64,000 bases of DNA from Chalciporus piperatus (GCA_038093975.1 JBBPTG010000048.1:1-64000), one strand, 5' to 3'; positions 12,061 through 23,173 are shown, counted from the stretch's first letter. Made by a program: numbers and translations. Notes: generated by a model from the letters alone, not told the origin.

Positions 12061-13690
12061 TGGATGTCTGGTCACCCTTGGAGCATCACGAATTTATACC
12101 CATTGCATCTGCGGAGCGACGACGATGGTTATATCGCCAAATTCACGACACATACCCTGACTTATCAATCTCTCTGTCTCACATATCCTTTTCGCCATCA
12201 TGCACAACAACACGTCTTGCATCAATCTCTGCACTATAATGACCCCGTCGTTTCTCCTAATTGCGCACACCTTCGCCTCGACTTCGACCTCAAATAATTC
12301 CTTCGCGCTTGTCTTCCGAACAAAAGTCATATTGTTTTGTGCCATATTCTTGTACTCGATAACATTTCATTCTTCTCAACTCTGTACATTTGTACTCTTA
12401 GTTGCGCATTTACATTACGAGTTAGCATACGAAGCTTGGACTAATGGTCTCCATATTCAGGGTCATTGGCACGAGTTTTGTTCGGGTTGGTTGGGTACAT
12501 ACTCGATTGGAGGGCTAATGATTGTGCTATTGCATCAACGTTTTTATACTCTATTCTTGCGCTTTGACATTCGCTATCGCATCGCATCGGTTTGTTTGTA
12601 GGTAGCACTGTATAACGTACATTTCTGAGCAATTATTGGATTCTCTGTCATCATTATGTCTGACTCGGCGAACCTGTTACGGAGCATGCAGATACCTACT
12701 CCAAAATGGCTCAGTCTGAGCTGTGGAGCCTTTCAAGTCCGCGTACTTCTAGATCCGTCCATCACTAGCACGCTTTACCAATGCTCCGAGCAGTGTATTA
12801 CCACCAACATGGGCGGCACGCTCCATCAGCACACAGCCAGTAGTATGCAGTGGCAGGCGCAAGTCCGATTTCATGAGCCACACGCCGGCACCCCGGACCT
12901 ATCTCACACTGCCTTGCCCCGTGCCCCACACGCTCTAGTGCGTACAGCGTGCTGGCGGAGGTCGCCATCTTTGTACCTGACCTTTGAGTTGTACACCAAG
13001 TATTCGGTCTGGAACCGATATCGATCACTGGCACAAGTCACCTCCACAACAAGACTACATAGCCAGGCATCTGATTGATCCAGTTCCCGTCGGGCTACTC
13101 ATGTGCGGCTCCAACGTGACACCAGACAAGGTATGTCCCTGGCAAGATATCCCGAATGGGTACTTAGATGGGAGCGATCAGGACCGATCCTACTTCGGAG
13201 CGGCGTCGGGTCGATAAGCTGGGAACTGCCTTTTCAGACCTTTCCGCTCAGTAACTTGATTGCTCAAGTGCGATCTCAGGTTATATCGGTATTGCGACAC
13301 CGTGACCCAGTCTCGATCGTGACAAGTCATGGATCGATCAGTTTTCCTGACAGCTCTACATGCTAATTGTCATTAATTCTCCGAAGCTGTCTGGAACGTA
13401 GTCTCCCACGGCAGACCTCATATACCAGATGACAGTCGATATGGTTGATATGAGTCTGGAACGTCCGCACTTCCATATCTTTATATACATTGACTTGGCG
13501 GATAATAATTCTCACTTCCGTGTGGGTTCCGTCGTCGGGTCATACCGGATCATAACTCTCAGCATACTCGCTGACTTCAGGATCAGTCGTGGTAAAGAAT
13601 CCAGCATTCCATGCTTAATGCTGACCAGACAGGTAGCAGGTACGCTTGCCTCCATGCTCTCGAACCCGCAGTGCACTAGTCTCCCAAACC
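12061..13690. other. Gene-poor stretch
   Basis: Holds the 3' region of the ECL1-like gene and then unassigned sequence up to the hairpin at 13691. I see no supported coding region. Confidence 0.4.
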
Positions 13691-13740
13691 CAGACTCTCG
13701 ATGAGCAGAAGACAGTCGTTCTTGCTCTATCGAGAGTCTG
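13691..13740. repeat. Near-perfect 50-nt hairpin
   Basis: CAGACTCTCGAT at 13691-13702 is the exact complement of 13729-13740. The pairing continues inward (AGCA with TGCT, then GAA with TTC) with single-base bulges, giving a stem of about 19 pairs and a small loop. It overlaps the outer edge of the left inverted-repeat arm of the element at 13735. Confidence 0.6.
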
Positions 13741-13802
13741 CTTCTGATGGCGACGCCTTTACCGTAGTGCACCAATTCGGCGTTAACCGTGACGTGCCAG
13801 AC
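13735..13802 (+). repeat. Left inverted-repeat arm
   Basis: Pairs with 14995-15071 in inverted orientation. The longest identical block is about 21 bp (TTACCGTAGTGCACCAATTC at 13759-13778). Just inside, GACGTGCCAGAC and GTCCGGCACGTC form a further short inverted repeat. Confidence 0.65.
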
Positions 13803-13960
13803 AGCGGCAACGACGATTTCTGCTCGCCGAGGGTCCGGCACGTCAGCTTTACAACACCGATAGTCCGCACGAGCTTTGTAATCGTATTACTGAATGAAGT
13901 GTGCCCCTAAAGATATGACCTTAGTGAAACTTTTGCAAAGCAGGCATCGAGTTCGTTCGA

Positions 13961-14449
13961 ATGATACCCAACAACATGAACAGTCCCTACGGAAACCACC
14001 AGATTCCATCTGAATCCACTCCTTATCAATCATCAGCCACTCCTTACTATTTTTTTTCGCCTGTGATCCCACATTCTCCCCCTCCCCCTCCTTATTTCGT
14101 CCCTGGGCCATCAAGCTACTTGCCCTCCGAGCAACATACCCCCGACAGAACCCAGCGTCCTGTTACGCCTCGTCGTCACCGAGTCTTATCCCCGATCCTT
14201 AGCCCATCTCCCAAGCGGAAACAGCCTCCGACCGACGAAAACGAAGATGATTCGCTCCCTCGCCGAGTCAAAAAGCCGAAAACGAGGACGTACACACCAC
14301 GGAAATCGATTGACGACAAGCTTGGTATCGTTTTCGCGGCCCTCGAGAGTGTTGGCTGGAGTCTGGGTCAGTTTTTTTACTATCTCTTTCGGCTCAAAGA
14401 CGAACACGATCGGACCGTGCAACGATCGCATCCGCACGCAAGCTACGTG
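13961..14449 (+). pseudogene. DUF6589 protein, N-terminal fragment
   Basis: From ATG 13961 the frame encodes a Pro-rich leader, a basic stretch (PRRVKKPKTRTYTPRK) and then the DUF6589 N-terminal helix, seen as DDKLGIVFAALESVGWSLGQ followed by YYLFRLKDEHDRTVQRS. The full-length copy at 1268-4188 shows the same D-x-W-x-L-x-QF pattern. Resemblance ends near HASYV at about 14449. The frame stays open to 14656 only by reading through the complement of the helicase fragment. About 160 of about 900 residues remain, so this cannot make a complete protein. Confidence 0.65.
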
Positions 14450-14883
14450 CATCCACTCCTGGCGGCTGCGATCGTATCCGCATTGAGCGCGAGTGCGGAT
14501 AGGTTCATCCGTTTCATCTTGGCTTCCTGTCGAGCAGTAAGTGTCATACTCAAACACGAGTCCACTCGACTCAGCGAGCTGACCATTTCTTCCTCGAGAG
14601 CTTTTGTAGGACATACAATGACCATTGCCGGGTCGAGCGGGAATGAGACACCGTGAAACGTGTGCGGGTGAGTGGCGAGATATTGAATTAAATGCATCAT
14701 ACGAATGAACATGTCCGTCTTCCCGCTCCCAGTTGCGATCACGAGCAGGACATCATCCCCATCCAACAAGTGTCCAATGGCATCTAGTTGGAAATCGTGG
14801 GTATCCATGGGCATGAGGCTGCGTAGGAGAGTGCGACAGAAATCGCGGCCTTCGTCCGAGGCGAATAGGAATCGTTCCGACAT
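14450..14883 (-). pseudogene. RecQ-like DEAD/DEAH helicase, N-terminal fragment
   Basis: From ATG 14883 the frame encodes a typical start of a RecQ-type superfamily 2 helicase: FQLDAIGHLLDGDDVLLVIA, the Walker A motif ATGSGKT, motif Ia region VIVCPTKALEEEM, and the stretch LNADTIAAARS that lies between motifs Ia and II in fungal RecQ-like proteins. It ends there, at about 14450, before the DEAH box, where it meets the DUF6589 fragment. About 145 residues remain of a domain that needs at least 350, so it cannot be an active helicase. Such RecQ-like genes are multicopy in basidiomycetes. Confidence 0.75.
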
Positions 14884-14994
14884 TCACGATCGTGGATCAG
14901 AGGTATGTTAGCCCCTCTCCGTGAAGCATCTTGCGGATCGCTGAGTCGGAGTCCGTTTCACGTCAAGGCCTGTCATCGTATGCCCAAGCCGCAC

Positions 14995-15071
14995 GTCCGG
15001 CACGTCATCGGAGCACAAAATATAGGCGAATTGGTGCACTACGGTAAGACCCTCGCCATCAGATGCAGACT
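14995..15071 (-). repeat. Right inverted-repeat arm
   Basis: Inverted partner of 13735-13802. Confidence 0.65.
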
Positions 15072-17925
15072 AGCAGTGCACACTGGTTACACACAAGGAG
15101 CAACTTAATCATGAGGACCATATGCTTGCATATGCTCTGTGATTTCCGTGTCACCTACGGTCGTCTCCGTATCAATGAGGACCTTGCGTTCCGTGCCCCG
15201 TTCACATACAGCGTGATCAATATTGACAGGGGACATGCGCTCCTTTTGCTCGCACTACCATTATACGGCCCGGAAAGTGATCAAAGGAAACTTTGTACGT
15301 CGGGAGTAAGTATGGCGGCCTTCACTATATACCGGGACGTCCGTTCCGACAATGCTCAAAAGTTCCTGACGTGCCTGTCTTTCCTCTCCGGGGAATTAGG
15401 CGCTTTGGGACTTGCTTCTCGGATACACGGCACCCAGGGCTTGACAGCGAAGTTCTTATTATCTCAAGTTAAAATCCGTGGACACGCTCTAATCGGCCAA
15501 GGCTCGCGCGGGGTGCGAGGTTTCTTGTTAAGCGACTAGCAAAAGACTGCAGGGCTGCAATGACAGTTCTCATCGCTGATGAGACACATAAGTTTGCTGC
15601 TTGTTCATTGACCCGTTCGCTGTACTCTGCTGACAGGATGTTGTTGCTCTAGAGTCCTGCAGGGCGAGTTGCACGTCCTGTCATCTCCGACGTTTCCCGT
15701 TCGCATGCTTCTAGCTGCTGGTATGCTTCCACTACTGTTAATGATGTCGTTCAGACTCCGGGCAGCACATTCACTTCGGGCGAATCGAAGCTGAACCAAG
15801 TGGGGTGTTCTTCCCCATTTCGCCTGTACTTCGGTACAACGTCAAGGCTGTGCAGATGTGGGGCAACCTTGTTCGCACGTCCACCAAGCTGTTCCCAGAA
15901 TGGATGGCTCTGACGCAACTTGCTGGAAGCTTTCAGTTGAACGGCACCATCATCGTGAGTTCTATAGCTGTCAACCAATATGAACATAACATCACAGTGT
16001 GGACGCCTTCGCGAAAACCATGCTACCATAATCACCCATAAGCATGGTGAAACATGACAACGATACGGCATCATGAAGTCAGGGCCTTCGTTGTTGTAGG
16101 CGACCTTATGAGATTTTATCAACATGAGATGAACACGCAATGTCACGCATGCCCCAGCAGGATATATCAGGTGTGTGAGACGTCAGGGGTTTCCAGGGGT
16201 CGTGGAGATGCCGTGGTTGCCATTATGGCGTTCGTCCTGCCAGAGGTCTCACAGAGCACGGTGCAAACGTGCTCACTACAGGACGCATGACGGCACAAGG
16301 AAGCAGGACGGTCCATCGGTCAGATCGACGACAACACAACACTCACCGCGGTAATCACCGAAAAAAAGACGGCGAGCGGCACCCATAGGGAAGAGATTAC
16401 CTACCAGGGTGTAACCTGGAGAGGAGGGGTCATACAGAGACGTACTTACTGTCAGCGGACAGGAACGTCAATGGCGGCCATTTCACGGGTCAAAATCTGG
16501 TTCCCCTGAGGAAAGATACTCCATCAGACACGGCTGCCACTGAGGACTGGTATCAAAGTCTCACATTTAGTAAGCAAACCTATCCCCGGAGAAAGCGAAA
16601 AAACACAAGCTGAGGTGCGTTTCCCAAGCTAAGCACGGGACGTCGGGAAGTTCCATGGACTTGAGTCAATTATAGGAAAGTCAGGGATGACTGAAAGGAG
16701 CGGACGAGACTGAATGAGGAAGGAGCTCTGACCCCATCAGAGGTAGGGTAAGGCAGCGAACCCTCGTGTGCTGTGGATGCATAAAATAACCAGATCCCCG
16801 GACGAACGAGTGCCGGCGAGAGAACAGAGTCTGTTTAACTGCGGGTATCAGGGAGTACCTCGAAGCTGATGCCTGGCGTTCCTATGCTGATAACCCGGGA
16901 TCAATGCGAGCAACGTTTTTGGAACGATGAGCTGCGCCGAACATGAGATAGGAGAAGGGCCAAATTTGGACGGTGATCGGTGGCAGTGTCAACCTTAATA
17001 CCTTGTGTTTTGCTTTCCTCTTTACAAATCGTTTTCGGCGCTACTAGGAGCTCCCTTTATGAATGACACCTAGGCCTGGAGTTCCTTACCGCGCTCGGGG
17101 GAAGCAAGCGCTCCCCAAGCCGTAGAACCAGCTCTCTCCAAGTCACATGGAGTGACCAGCGCCCTCATGTGTCAGTCATTGAATGGTTCGTCCTCGATCA
17201 AAAGCCTCACCAATCAAAACCTGAGTACTTGTGTAACTCAACTCTCCCTTTGGGATATTTCCATATAGATGCCTCAAGGTTGGCGTCGAAGGCCCGTCAT
17301 AACTCCCATTTATTTGGCCGGCTGGGCAAGACCCAGGACTAAGCCCCGCCGTGCGAAACTGACTCCATCCACCGTCACCCTCACTTTCCCTAAGAGTTCG
17401 TTCCGTAATCGCAGGTGGCTTTAAAGATATGGTGCCTCATGTGGTCCCACTCCCCGGTTGGGGATGTATCTTTCCGATTCTTCCGGATGGCCGGGCATGT
17501 AAGCTGAGACCGCGTAACGAGAGTATACATTGTCCCATTAGCCCCGATCAATTGGCTCTTGAGTGTTTCCGTTCAAACTTCAGCCCTCTTTTTCCGCAGA
17601 TGACGATAGTGGCGGTTTTATCTTCCCCGCATCCGGGAAGCTATTCATAGGTGAGATACTGAAAAGTTCTATCGATAACCCAACTTCAATTGAAATTTTC
17701 TTCTTTAGTCTCGTTCCCAAGTTACTTATATCGTAGCAGATAGCATCACTACTGACATCGATACTGTCGATAACATGTCGATAACCAGCAGATGAGATGA
17801 TGATCATCTTGCTGTCGTTCACGCGGAGTGCGGATCTTGATCCGAATCCGGTCCCCGCCACTATAAGTGATTGCCACAAATCCCTATCCTCCTACCACCG
17901 TGCTTGGAGCTCGACTTTGTGTACA
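15072..17925. other. Gene-poor stretch
   Basis: One 158-codon open frame (15063-15539, plus strand) has no family resemblance and I do not call it. The rest has only short frames. Its last part holds the FKBP12 promoter, with a TATA-like CTATAAG at 17861-17867, about 60 bases before the start codon. Confidence 0.4.
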
Positions 17926-18528
17926 ATGGTGCGTTCAACGACATCTCTCTTCCCCCCTGCAGCATGCTTCAACTCAGTCCTATAGGGCGTTACCATCGAG
18001 ACATTAACTCCTGGAGATGGTGTCACCTTCCCTAAGCGTGGTGGTGCGTCCATCCTCGTTCACGTACTCTCACAACAGATCGCGCTGATGTCGTGATAGA
18101 TATTGTGGAGATCCACTACGTGGGCACATTTCTAAACGGGACCAAGTTCGACTCGAGCAGAGATCGGTGCGTTCAATGCTAGCCCTCCGTATCGTCTTGT
18201 TGATGTCACCATCAACTCCCAGTGACGAGGCATTCAAAACACAGATCGGAGTCCAGAAGGTGATCAAGGGGTGGGATGAGGGTATGTATCCAGATTCCTC
18301 CGCGACGTCCTTCTGCTCAGACATCCGCAGCTGTCCCTCAGTTATCGATCGGCCAGAAGGCAAAGCTCACCATCACATCCGATTATGTACGTGTTGCGCA
18401 TTCCATTTTTGAGAATGCGGTTCTGAGATTCGTCATAGGGATATGGCGCCCGGGGATTCCCTCCGACTATTCCAGAAAACGCTACTCTGATATTTGAAGT
18501 AGAGTTGATGGGTATCGCGCGCAAATGA
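17926..18528 (+). CDS. FPR1: FKBP12 peptidyl-prolyl cis-trans isomerase
   Basis: Small cytosolic FK506/rapamycin-binding prolyl isomerase. The gene is hidden because it is cut into six short exons. The ATG at 17926-17928 is followed at once by a GTGCGT...TAG intron. Next come GVTIETLTPGDGVTFPKRGD, then IVEIHYVGTFLNGTKFDSSR, then DEAFKTQIGVQKVIKGWDEA, then VPQLSIGQKAKLTITSDY, then GYGARGFPPTIPENATLIFE and the end VELMGIARK. Each junction keeps frame. The ligand-pocket residues of FKBP12 are present: HY, KFD, the F in AFK, KVIKGW, the Y after SD, and F in IFEVEL. About 108 residues, the normal FKBP12 length. By family knowledge it would inhibit TORC1 when bound to rapamycin. The second intron's acceptor (TGATAG at about 18101) was chosen because it restores the family sequence. 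Confidence 0.9.
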
Positions 18529-19029
18529 CGACTTCGCATTCAACACATGTACGACAGCTTTTGTTCTTTTTTGGCACCATGCGACTACCCTGTGTTCTGT
18601 ATTTCGACTTGTCAATTGTACGTTTTGTTCAGCCACCACTTGCTTTTGGTGTCATGATTTCGATTTAATGACCACTGTGATGCCCCTCCTCCTCGGATCA
18701 GCTGTATTTGGCATTGCACACCATGTTGCAGGATGATATATGGATCCACTCTTTCGATATCTTTACCCCCAAAATGGTTAGATTTTCGTACAGAAAGGCA
18801 TGCATTCTTCCACCGGATCTTGAATGCGTCCACCGCCTCGATGAGTGACATTGCTGTGGGAAGTGATTCCCACATGAGAGAACACCTTACGCTTACAGCA
18901 AAGTTGTGGCTGAAGTCGGGGTCACTGACCTGCCCCTGCATGTTCAATACATTCGCACAATCTGGAGAAGTGTTCGAGAGTGATATTGACCCAAGTAGCA
19001 ACTCATAGATAGTCGAAATGATATCGGAG
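18529..19029. other. Intergenic, with an unassigned 129-codon frame
   Basis: A minus-strand open frame at 18612-19001 encodes 129 residues with no family I recognise and lies just downstream of the H15 gene's stop. It may be chance or part of that gene's 3' region. Confidence 0.25.
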
Positions 19030-20819
19030 TCACGTCATCAGAGACGCCATGGGTACCGGAACTTCTACCATGTCTTCGTTGTCATCGTCGTCATCACTAT
19101 CTTCGCCGGTGCCCGAGCCATCACCAGAGAGCTGAGGTGCTCCCGCTCTCCGTGAAACTTTCAAGTCACGAGACAGTTCGTCCTCGCTGACATCCGCGAG
19201 TTCTGCCAATTGAGCGGCTAAAAGTGCAAGCTGGGCTTGTAATGCTGCTCTCTGCTCTCCGTTGAGCTCGACTCGCTGATCGACAACATCGAGACGAGAA
19301 CCAGTCCACTCTCCAGAACCAGGTGCTGACAGTTGTCCATCAGGGGCGGCCGTCGCCGGTTGGTTCGGTGGATTGCTATTCGCCGGCATCGAGGACTCGC
19401 CTATCATGTCTTCATCGTTCGGCATTTGGATTAATCCTCCAAAGTTGATAGCTTTCAGTATGTTCTGCGCGGCCTCCCAAGCATCACTACCCTCCCCTGT
19501 TTCATGGTCAACGTCCTCCGCCCCTTGCCTCTGGGAAGCAATCTCTGAACTAACACCGGGAACAAGTGCAGGAGCGGGTCGTGATGTACCCTGGTATGGA
19601 TACGGATAAGGATAGCCGCCATATCCTGGAGGTTGTCCAGGAGGCGGAACGCGAGGCTGAAGGCTGGTAGCTCCGTGGGGAACAAGAGGTGTATGTGTGA
19701 ATGGTGAAGACGACGATGGCTGCTGCCCAGGCAATGTGGTTTGTGCAAGGGTCTGTGGGCGACGCGTCGTTCGTCTGGATGTCTAGCCGTCCGAGCTCAG
19801 GAATAATGAAGAATCAAGGGGTAAGATTCTACACTTACATTTCCCCCTTCCCAATTCTCGTTCAATCGATATTTACCGTTGCTGCCTTTCTCCAGACGAC
19901 CTCTTCGGTAAGCCTTTTGCAAGGCTTGACTAGCTGAGGGTCGAAAGTTCGTTTGCAGAGGGTAGTGCATTGCCATCCAACTGAATAGGCTTTTGGGTGC
20001 GCATCCTTCGGGGTCACCCGAATCGAGGAGCGCCTCGACTATCATTTCCTCATAACTTGGAAGGTCGTCAACGTTGTTGAGGGGCGGACCGGGAGGATGC
20101 TGCTCCGGACCGGGGTGGGGAGGGTGGACAAGTGGGGCATTCGTGAACAATGGCGGAGGGTGGGTCGTTGGATTCACAGGGTACGGGGGCGGGGGTTGAG
20201 GATACGAGGCGTATGGCGGGTATGGATATGCTGAATGAGGTGGGGCATAATATGGAGCATGCGGATAAGTAGGATGATAGTATGGTTGATGAGGGTAGTG
20301 TGATACAGGGGTAGTCGGCGGGATATGCGATGGGGATGCAGCGGTCGTGGAGGTAGACGGGCCAGCGGGACTTGGTGCGGGTGTCGCGTTCTGGGAGGTA
20401 CCTGCTTGGGGTTGGGGCGTCCTTTCTGTCGAGGAATCTTCGGCTTCAGGACCAGCAGTTTTTGGAGAGGGATCGGACTCTGAGGTGGCGGATTGAGTCT
20501 GTGACTGAGATGCTTGTGCTTTCTGAGCCTGTATGGAGGCGATGGCAGCACGGATATCGTATGGCCATACCGAACTCTTCACGTGCAGAGGAGCATGGGC
20601 TTCGAAGGTGAGGCAGATGTCAATGACCTGCTGTGAAGGGAGCAGTCCCAAGTACTGTCTTTTGATCGCATAGATGTCGGCCTCTAAGATATTTTTACGA
20701 GACCTTGTGGATAAGAACGATGTGAGACTTCAGTGAAATGGGTAAGAATGCGCACCGGATAATGGTTGATAGCCGCCCTGTGGAAGAGGCGGAAGATATG
20801 TTGCGGGCACACTCTGCAT
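19030..20819 (-). CDS. H15 (linker-histone-like) domain protein
   Basis: Three exons: ATG 20819 to about 20755; 20684 to about 19838; about 19784 to 19030. The first exon plus the start of the second read MQSVPATYLPPLPQGG, then EADIYAIKRQYLGLLPSQQ. A Gln/Ser/Thr-rich stretch and a long Pro/Tyr/His-rich low-complexity region follow. Then comes a winged-helix segment like histone H15: SLFSWMAMHYPLQ, FRPSASQALQKAYRRGRLEK, GKYRL. After the second intron the chain is disordered, with a predicted helix (LQAQLALLAAQLAEL) and an acidic run (DSDDDDDNED) near the end. About 540 residues. Probably a chromatin-binding protein. It is not a canonical histone H1, which has a Lys-rich tail rather than an acidic one. 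Confidence 0.68.
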
Positions 20820-21003
20820 CGCTCCGAGAGCTGCACAGTTTTTCGTATCAAAGTTTATGTAGTTTGAACCTCAGCAGATCAACATGACTGATTGCGTTCA
20901 AGACAGTCCACTCCAACTTCTCACCACTCTTTGATGAACCGTATGGTATATTAATTTACTCTACATACTGCAAGAATCCGCGAGGAAGCTATCTACTTCA
21001 TGT

Positions 21004-21515
21004 CTACCTGCCAGTGTCGGTGGAATTTGAGGTTCCCGCATTGTTTGGTGGTGAGGAGGCACTATTACTCGGCGTTTGTCCGTTGCTTCCTCGGACAAGA
21101 GCAGCTTCTTCAGGCGATAGGGAGAGAAGAGATTGCACATATTGCGAGACCCATCTCCGCGGCTAAGTCATAGAAATGGTTGTCAACTTGAACTGAGCAG
21201 CAGAGCGTGCAACTCACCGGCATGAAGACGTGCTCACGTTCACCCCAGTCAGCAATGAAAACACAATATAGAAGTGCGACTAGAGGACCAGGTTCACGTC
21301 CGGTAAAATATGCAATATCGAGCAAGCTCACCTGGTATGCCAGTGTAAGTTAGGAAGCGAGAAGTTGAGTACACCCAAGGAGGTCGAAAGTCGCCGTCAT
21401 CGTCTTCAGTCTTTCTTCGACGCGTCGTAGAGGCGTATCTGCCTGCAGGAACTCGCCGCAACACGCCTGGCTTGGTTACCTGCAAGATTGACTTGAATTG
21501 TCTCAACCCGAGCAT
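21004..21515 (-). CDS. Small mitochondrial single-pass membrane protein
   Basis: Three exons joined by two consensus introns (GTGAGC...TAG and GTGAGT...TAG). The N-terminus from ATG 21515 is basic and Arg/Ser/Thr-rich with few acids (GVLRRVPAGRYASTTRRRK), as in a mitochondrial presequence. Next come a conserved-looking DFRPPWVYSTSRFLTYTG, one hydrophobic segment (VALLYCVFIADW) and GEREHVFMPPRRWV. The tail is Ser/Asn-rich. About 130 residues. I do not recognise the family; an inner-membrane assembly factor is plausible but unproven. An upstream in-frame ATG at 21548 would add eleven hydrophobic residues. Confidence 0.6.
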
Positions 21516-21860
21516 GGTGCACAAGGTTAGTTCGAGGAGCAATAGCAAGCGGTGTAGGTGTATGTAAGACTGTCAGTGTCACTTGTAAGTACACGCAAGT
21601 TGTTTGTTCGAACTTGAATGTATGCCTTTTCCAACTCTACCTCAAACGTGGCTGGTCGAAGCGATGGCGATAATCTCACCGAGTAGGATCGGATTCACAC
21701 CTGGTGTTCCATCGGAACGGGCCTGCCGATTGATATGAACGATTGGGTCCCAAGATATCTTACATTCTTCCACACGGGAGCCCACCTGACCACTTCACTC
21801 GGTATTTAATTCCGTCCTCGCCAAAACTTGGGGGGCCATTCCCGATCCCACCACAACGCC

Positions 21861-23173
21861 ATGTCTCTGAACACAACGAGCACACCAGGCTACACCTTTG
21901 CTGCCAGCAGCGGTGCTACCGCTTCCGCAGATTCTGAACCCCTCTCGTATCTTTACCCTCATCACTCTCCAGCCGTAGCCAAATCATTGATTGCTACCGC
22001 TCAAGCCCTGGTGAATCCACGTGGCAAGGGTATCTACGCCACCGATGAGACCATCGAGGGCATGGCTGCTAGGCTTCTTGCAGCTGAGGGTATCGACGGC
22101 AAGTCGAAGGTCTATACCGAGGCACAGCATCGCGAACGCAGACGACGCTGGAGGGAGTGTCTTTACGAGTCACTTCCGACTGGTCTGTACAAATCCAAGC
22201 ACAGTTGCCTGTAGCCTCTAACATTTGACACAGAATACATCTCTGGTGTGATTCTCTACCACGAGACTCTCAACGACTTCCAACTTGCTCCTGTCTTGAT
22301 CAACAGGGGAATCATCCCCGGTGTGCGTGCGGATACCGATGCCCACCCTCTACCAATTTCCCCCCTTGAGCCTGCAACCCAAGGTCTTGATGACCTCTTG
22401 CCGCGGCTTCAAGCCGCTTACAAGGCGGGAGCACGTTTCAGCAAATGGCGCGCTCCCATCCTTTGCAACTCGTCCACTCTCCCTACCCAGGCTGGCCTCG
22501 AGATTCAAGCGGAGAGCTTAGCACGCTTCGCTGCAATCAGTCAACAAGCAGGCCTCGTCCCTATCGTCGAACCTGACGTTGACTTCGCCGAAGACGCCGA
22601 CCTGAAGAAGAGCGTGGAAGTTCACGTCAAGATTATCAGTATGATCTACGCCCGTTGTGCTGCGTATGGCGTTTTGCTTGAGGGTGAGTTTAAGGGACAG
22701 CGTAACCAGCTTCGAATCCTTGCTGATTTTTTTTTTAATGCCAGGCTCTCTGATCAAACCGTCGTTTTCTCAACCGGGTCTCAACCATCCATCTCGCGCT
22801 ACCACGTCTGCCGAGGAAATTGGTCTTGCAACAGCAACGGCGCTTGCTCGTTCCGTTCCTATCTCTGTTGCGGGTGTCGTCTTCCTTTCAGGTAAATACT
22901 CCCAGCATCGTATGTCGTTTGGACTGAAGAATTTCGTTTCAAGGTGGACTTTCCGACTCCGAGGCCACGAAGTACCTCAATGCTGTGAATGCCGTTCGTA
23001 ACAATGCCCCTGCCGGGCCCCTTTCCCGTTTGCCGAACCTCACGTTCTCCTTTGGCCGTGGGCTCCAAGGCGATGCTATGGTCAAATGGGTCAAAGGTGA
23101 CGAAGCCGGAGCCAAGCAAGCATTCGAGGCGAGAGCAAAGGAGTGTTGGCTTGCTGCGAAAGGGGAGGCCTAA
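21861..23173 (+). CDS. Class I fructose-bisphosphate aldolase
   Basis: Glycolytic aldolase of the Schiff-base class: cleaves fructose 1,6-bisphosphate to dihydroxyacetone phosphate and glyceraldehyde 3-phosphate in the cytosol. Four exons: 21861-22183, about 22233-22685, 22753-22891 and about 22945-23173, with GT-AG introns that keep frame. Family motifs appear in order: GKGIYATDETI (usually GKGILAADES; the catalytic Asp is kept), ARFSKWRAP (Lys kept), PIVEPDVD (catalytic Glu kept, the second acid is Asp rather than Glu), LLEGSLIKPSF (Schiff-base lysine in IKPSF), AGVVFLSGGLSD, and LTFSFGRGLQG (phosphate-binding region). About 378 residues, the usual size. Fungi are known mainly for class II, zinc-dependent aldolase, so a class I enzyme here is notable. 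Confidence 0.92.

Larger units (their letters stand above)
13735..15071. mobile_element. Putative internally deleted DUF6589/RecQ element
   Basis: Two arms of about 70 bp (13735-13802 and 14995-15071) are imperfect inverted repeats, sharing AGTCTGC, TCTGATGGCGA, TTACCGTAGTGCACCAATTC and GACGTGCC. They enclose two gene fragments reading inward: a DUF6589 N-terminus from the left and a RecQ-like helicase N-terminus from the right. Both homologies end at about 14450 with essentially nothing between them. ATG-to-arm distances are similar on both sides (about 160-190 bp). This is what a large internal deletion of a two-gene inverted-repeat element would leave. Target duplications are not clear (at most AG on both sides), so the true ends are uncertain. 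Classification as mobile is inference. Confidence 0.5.

Noticed and set aside
12656..13366. Overlapping open frames of 77-140 codons on both strands
   Set aside because: Mutually overlapping, no motifs and no consistent splicing; typical of random frames in GC-balanced DNA.
13620..13700. T-loop-like GGTTCGA on the minus strand, as in a tRNA
   Set aside because: No matching acceptor, D or anticodon stems could be drawn; no tRNA gene was found anywhere in the window.
15063..15539. Plus-strand 158-codon frame beside the inverted-repeat element
   Set aside because: No family resemblance, no splice-linked neighbours, and its start overlaps the repeat arm; chance is the simpler reading.
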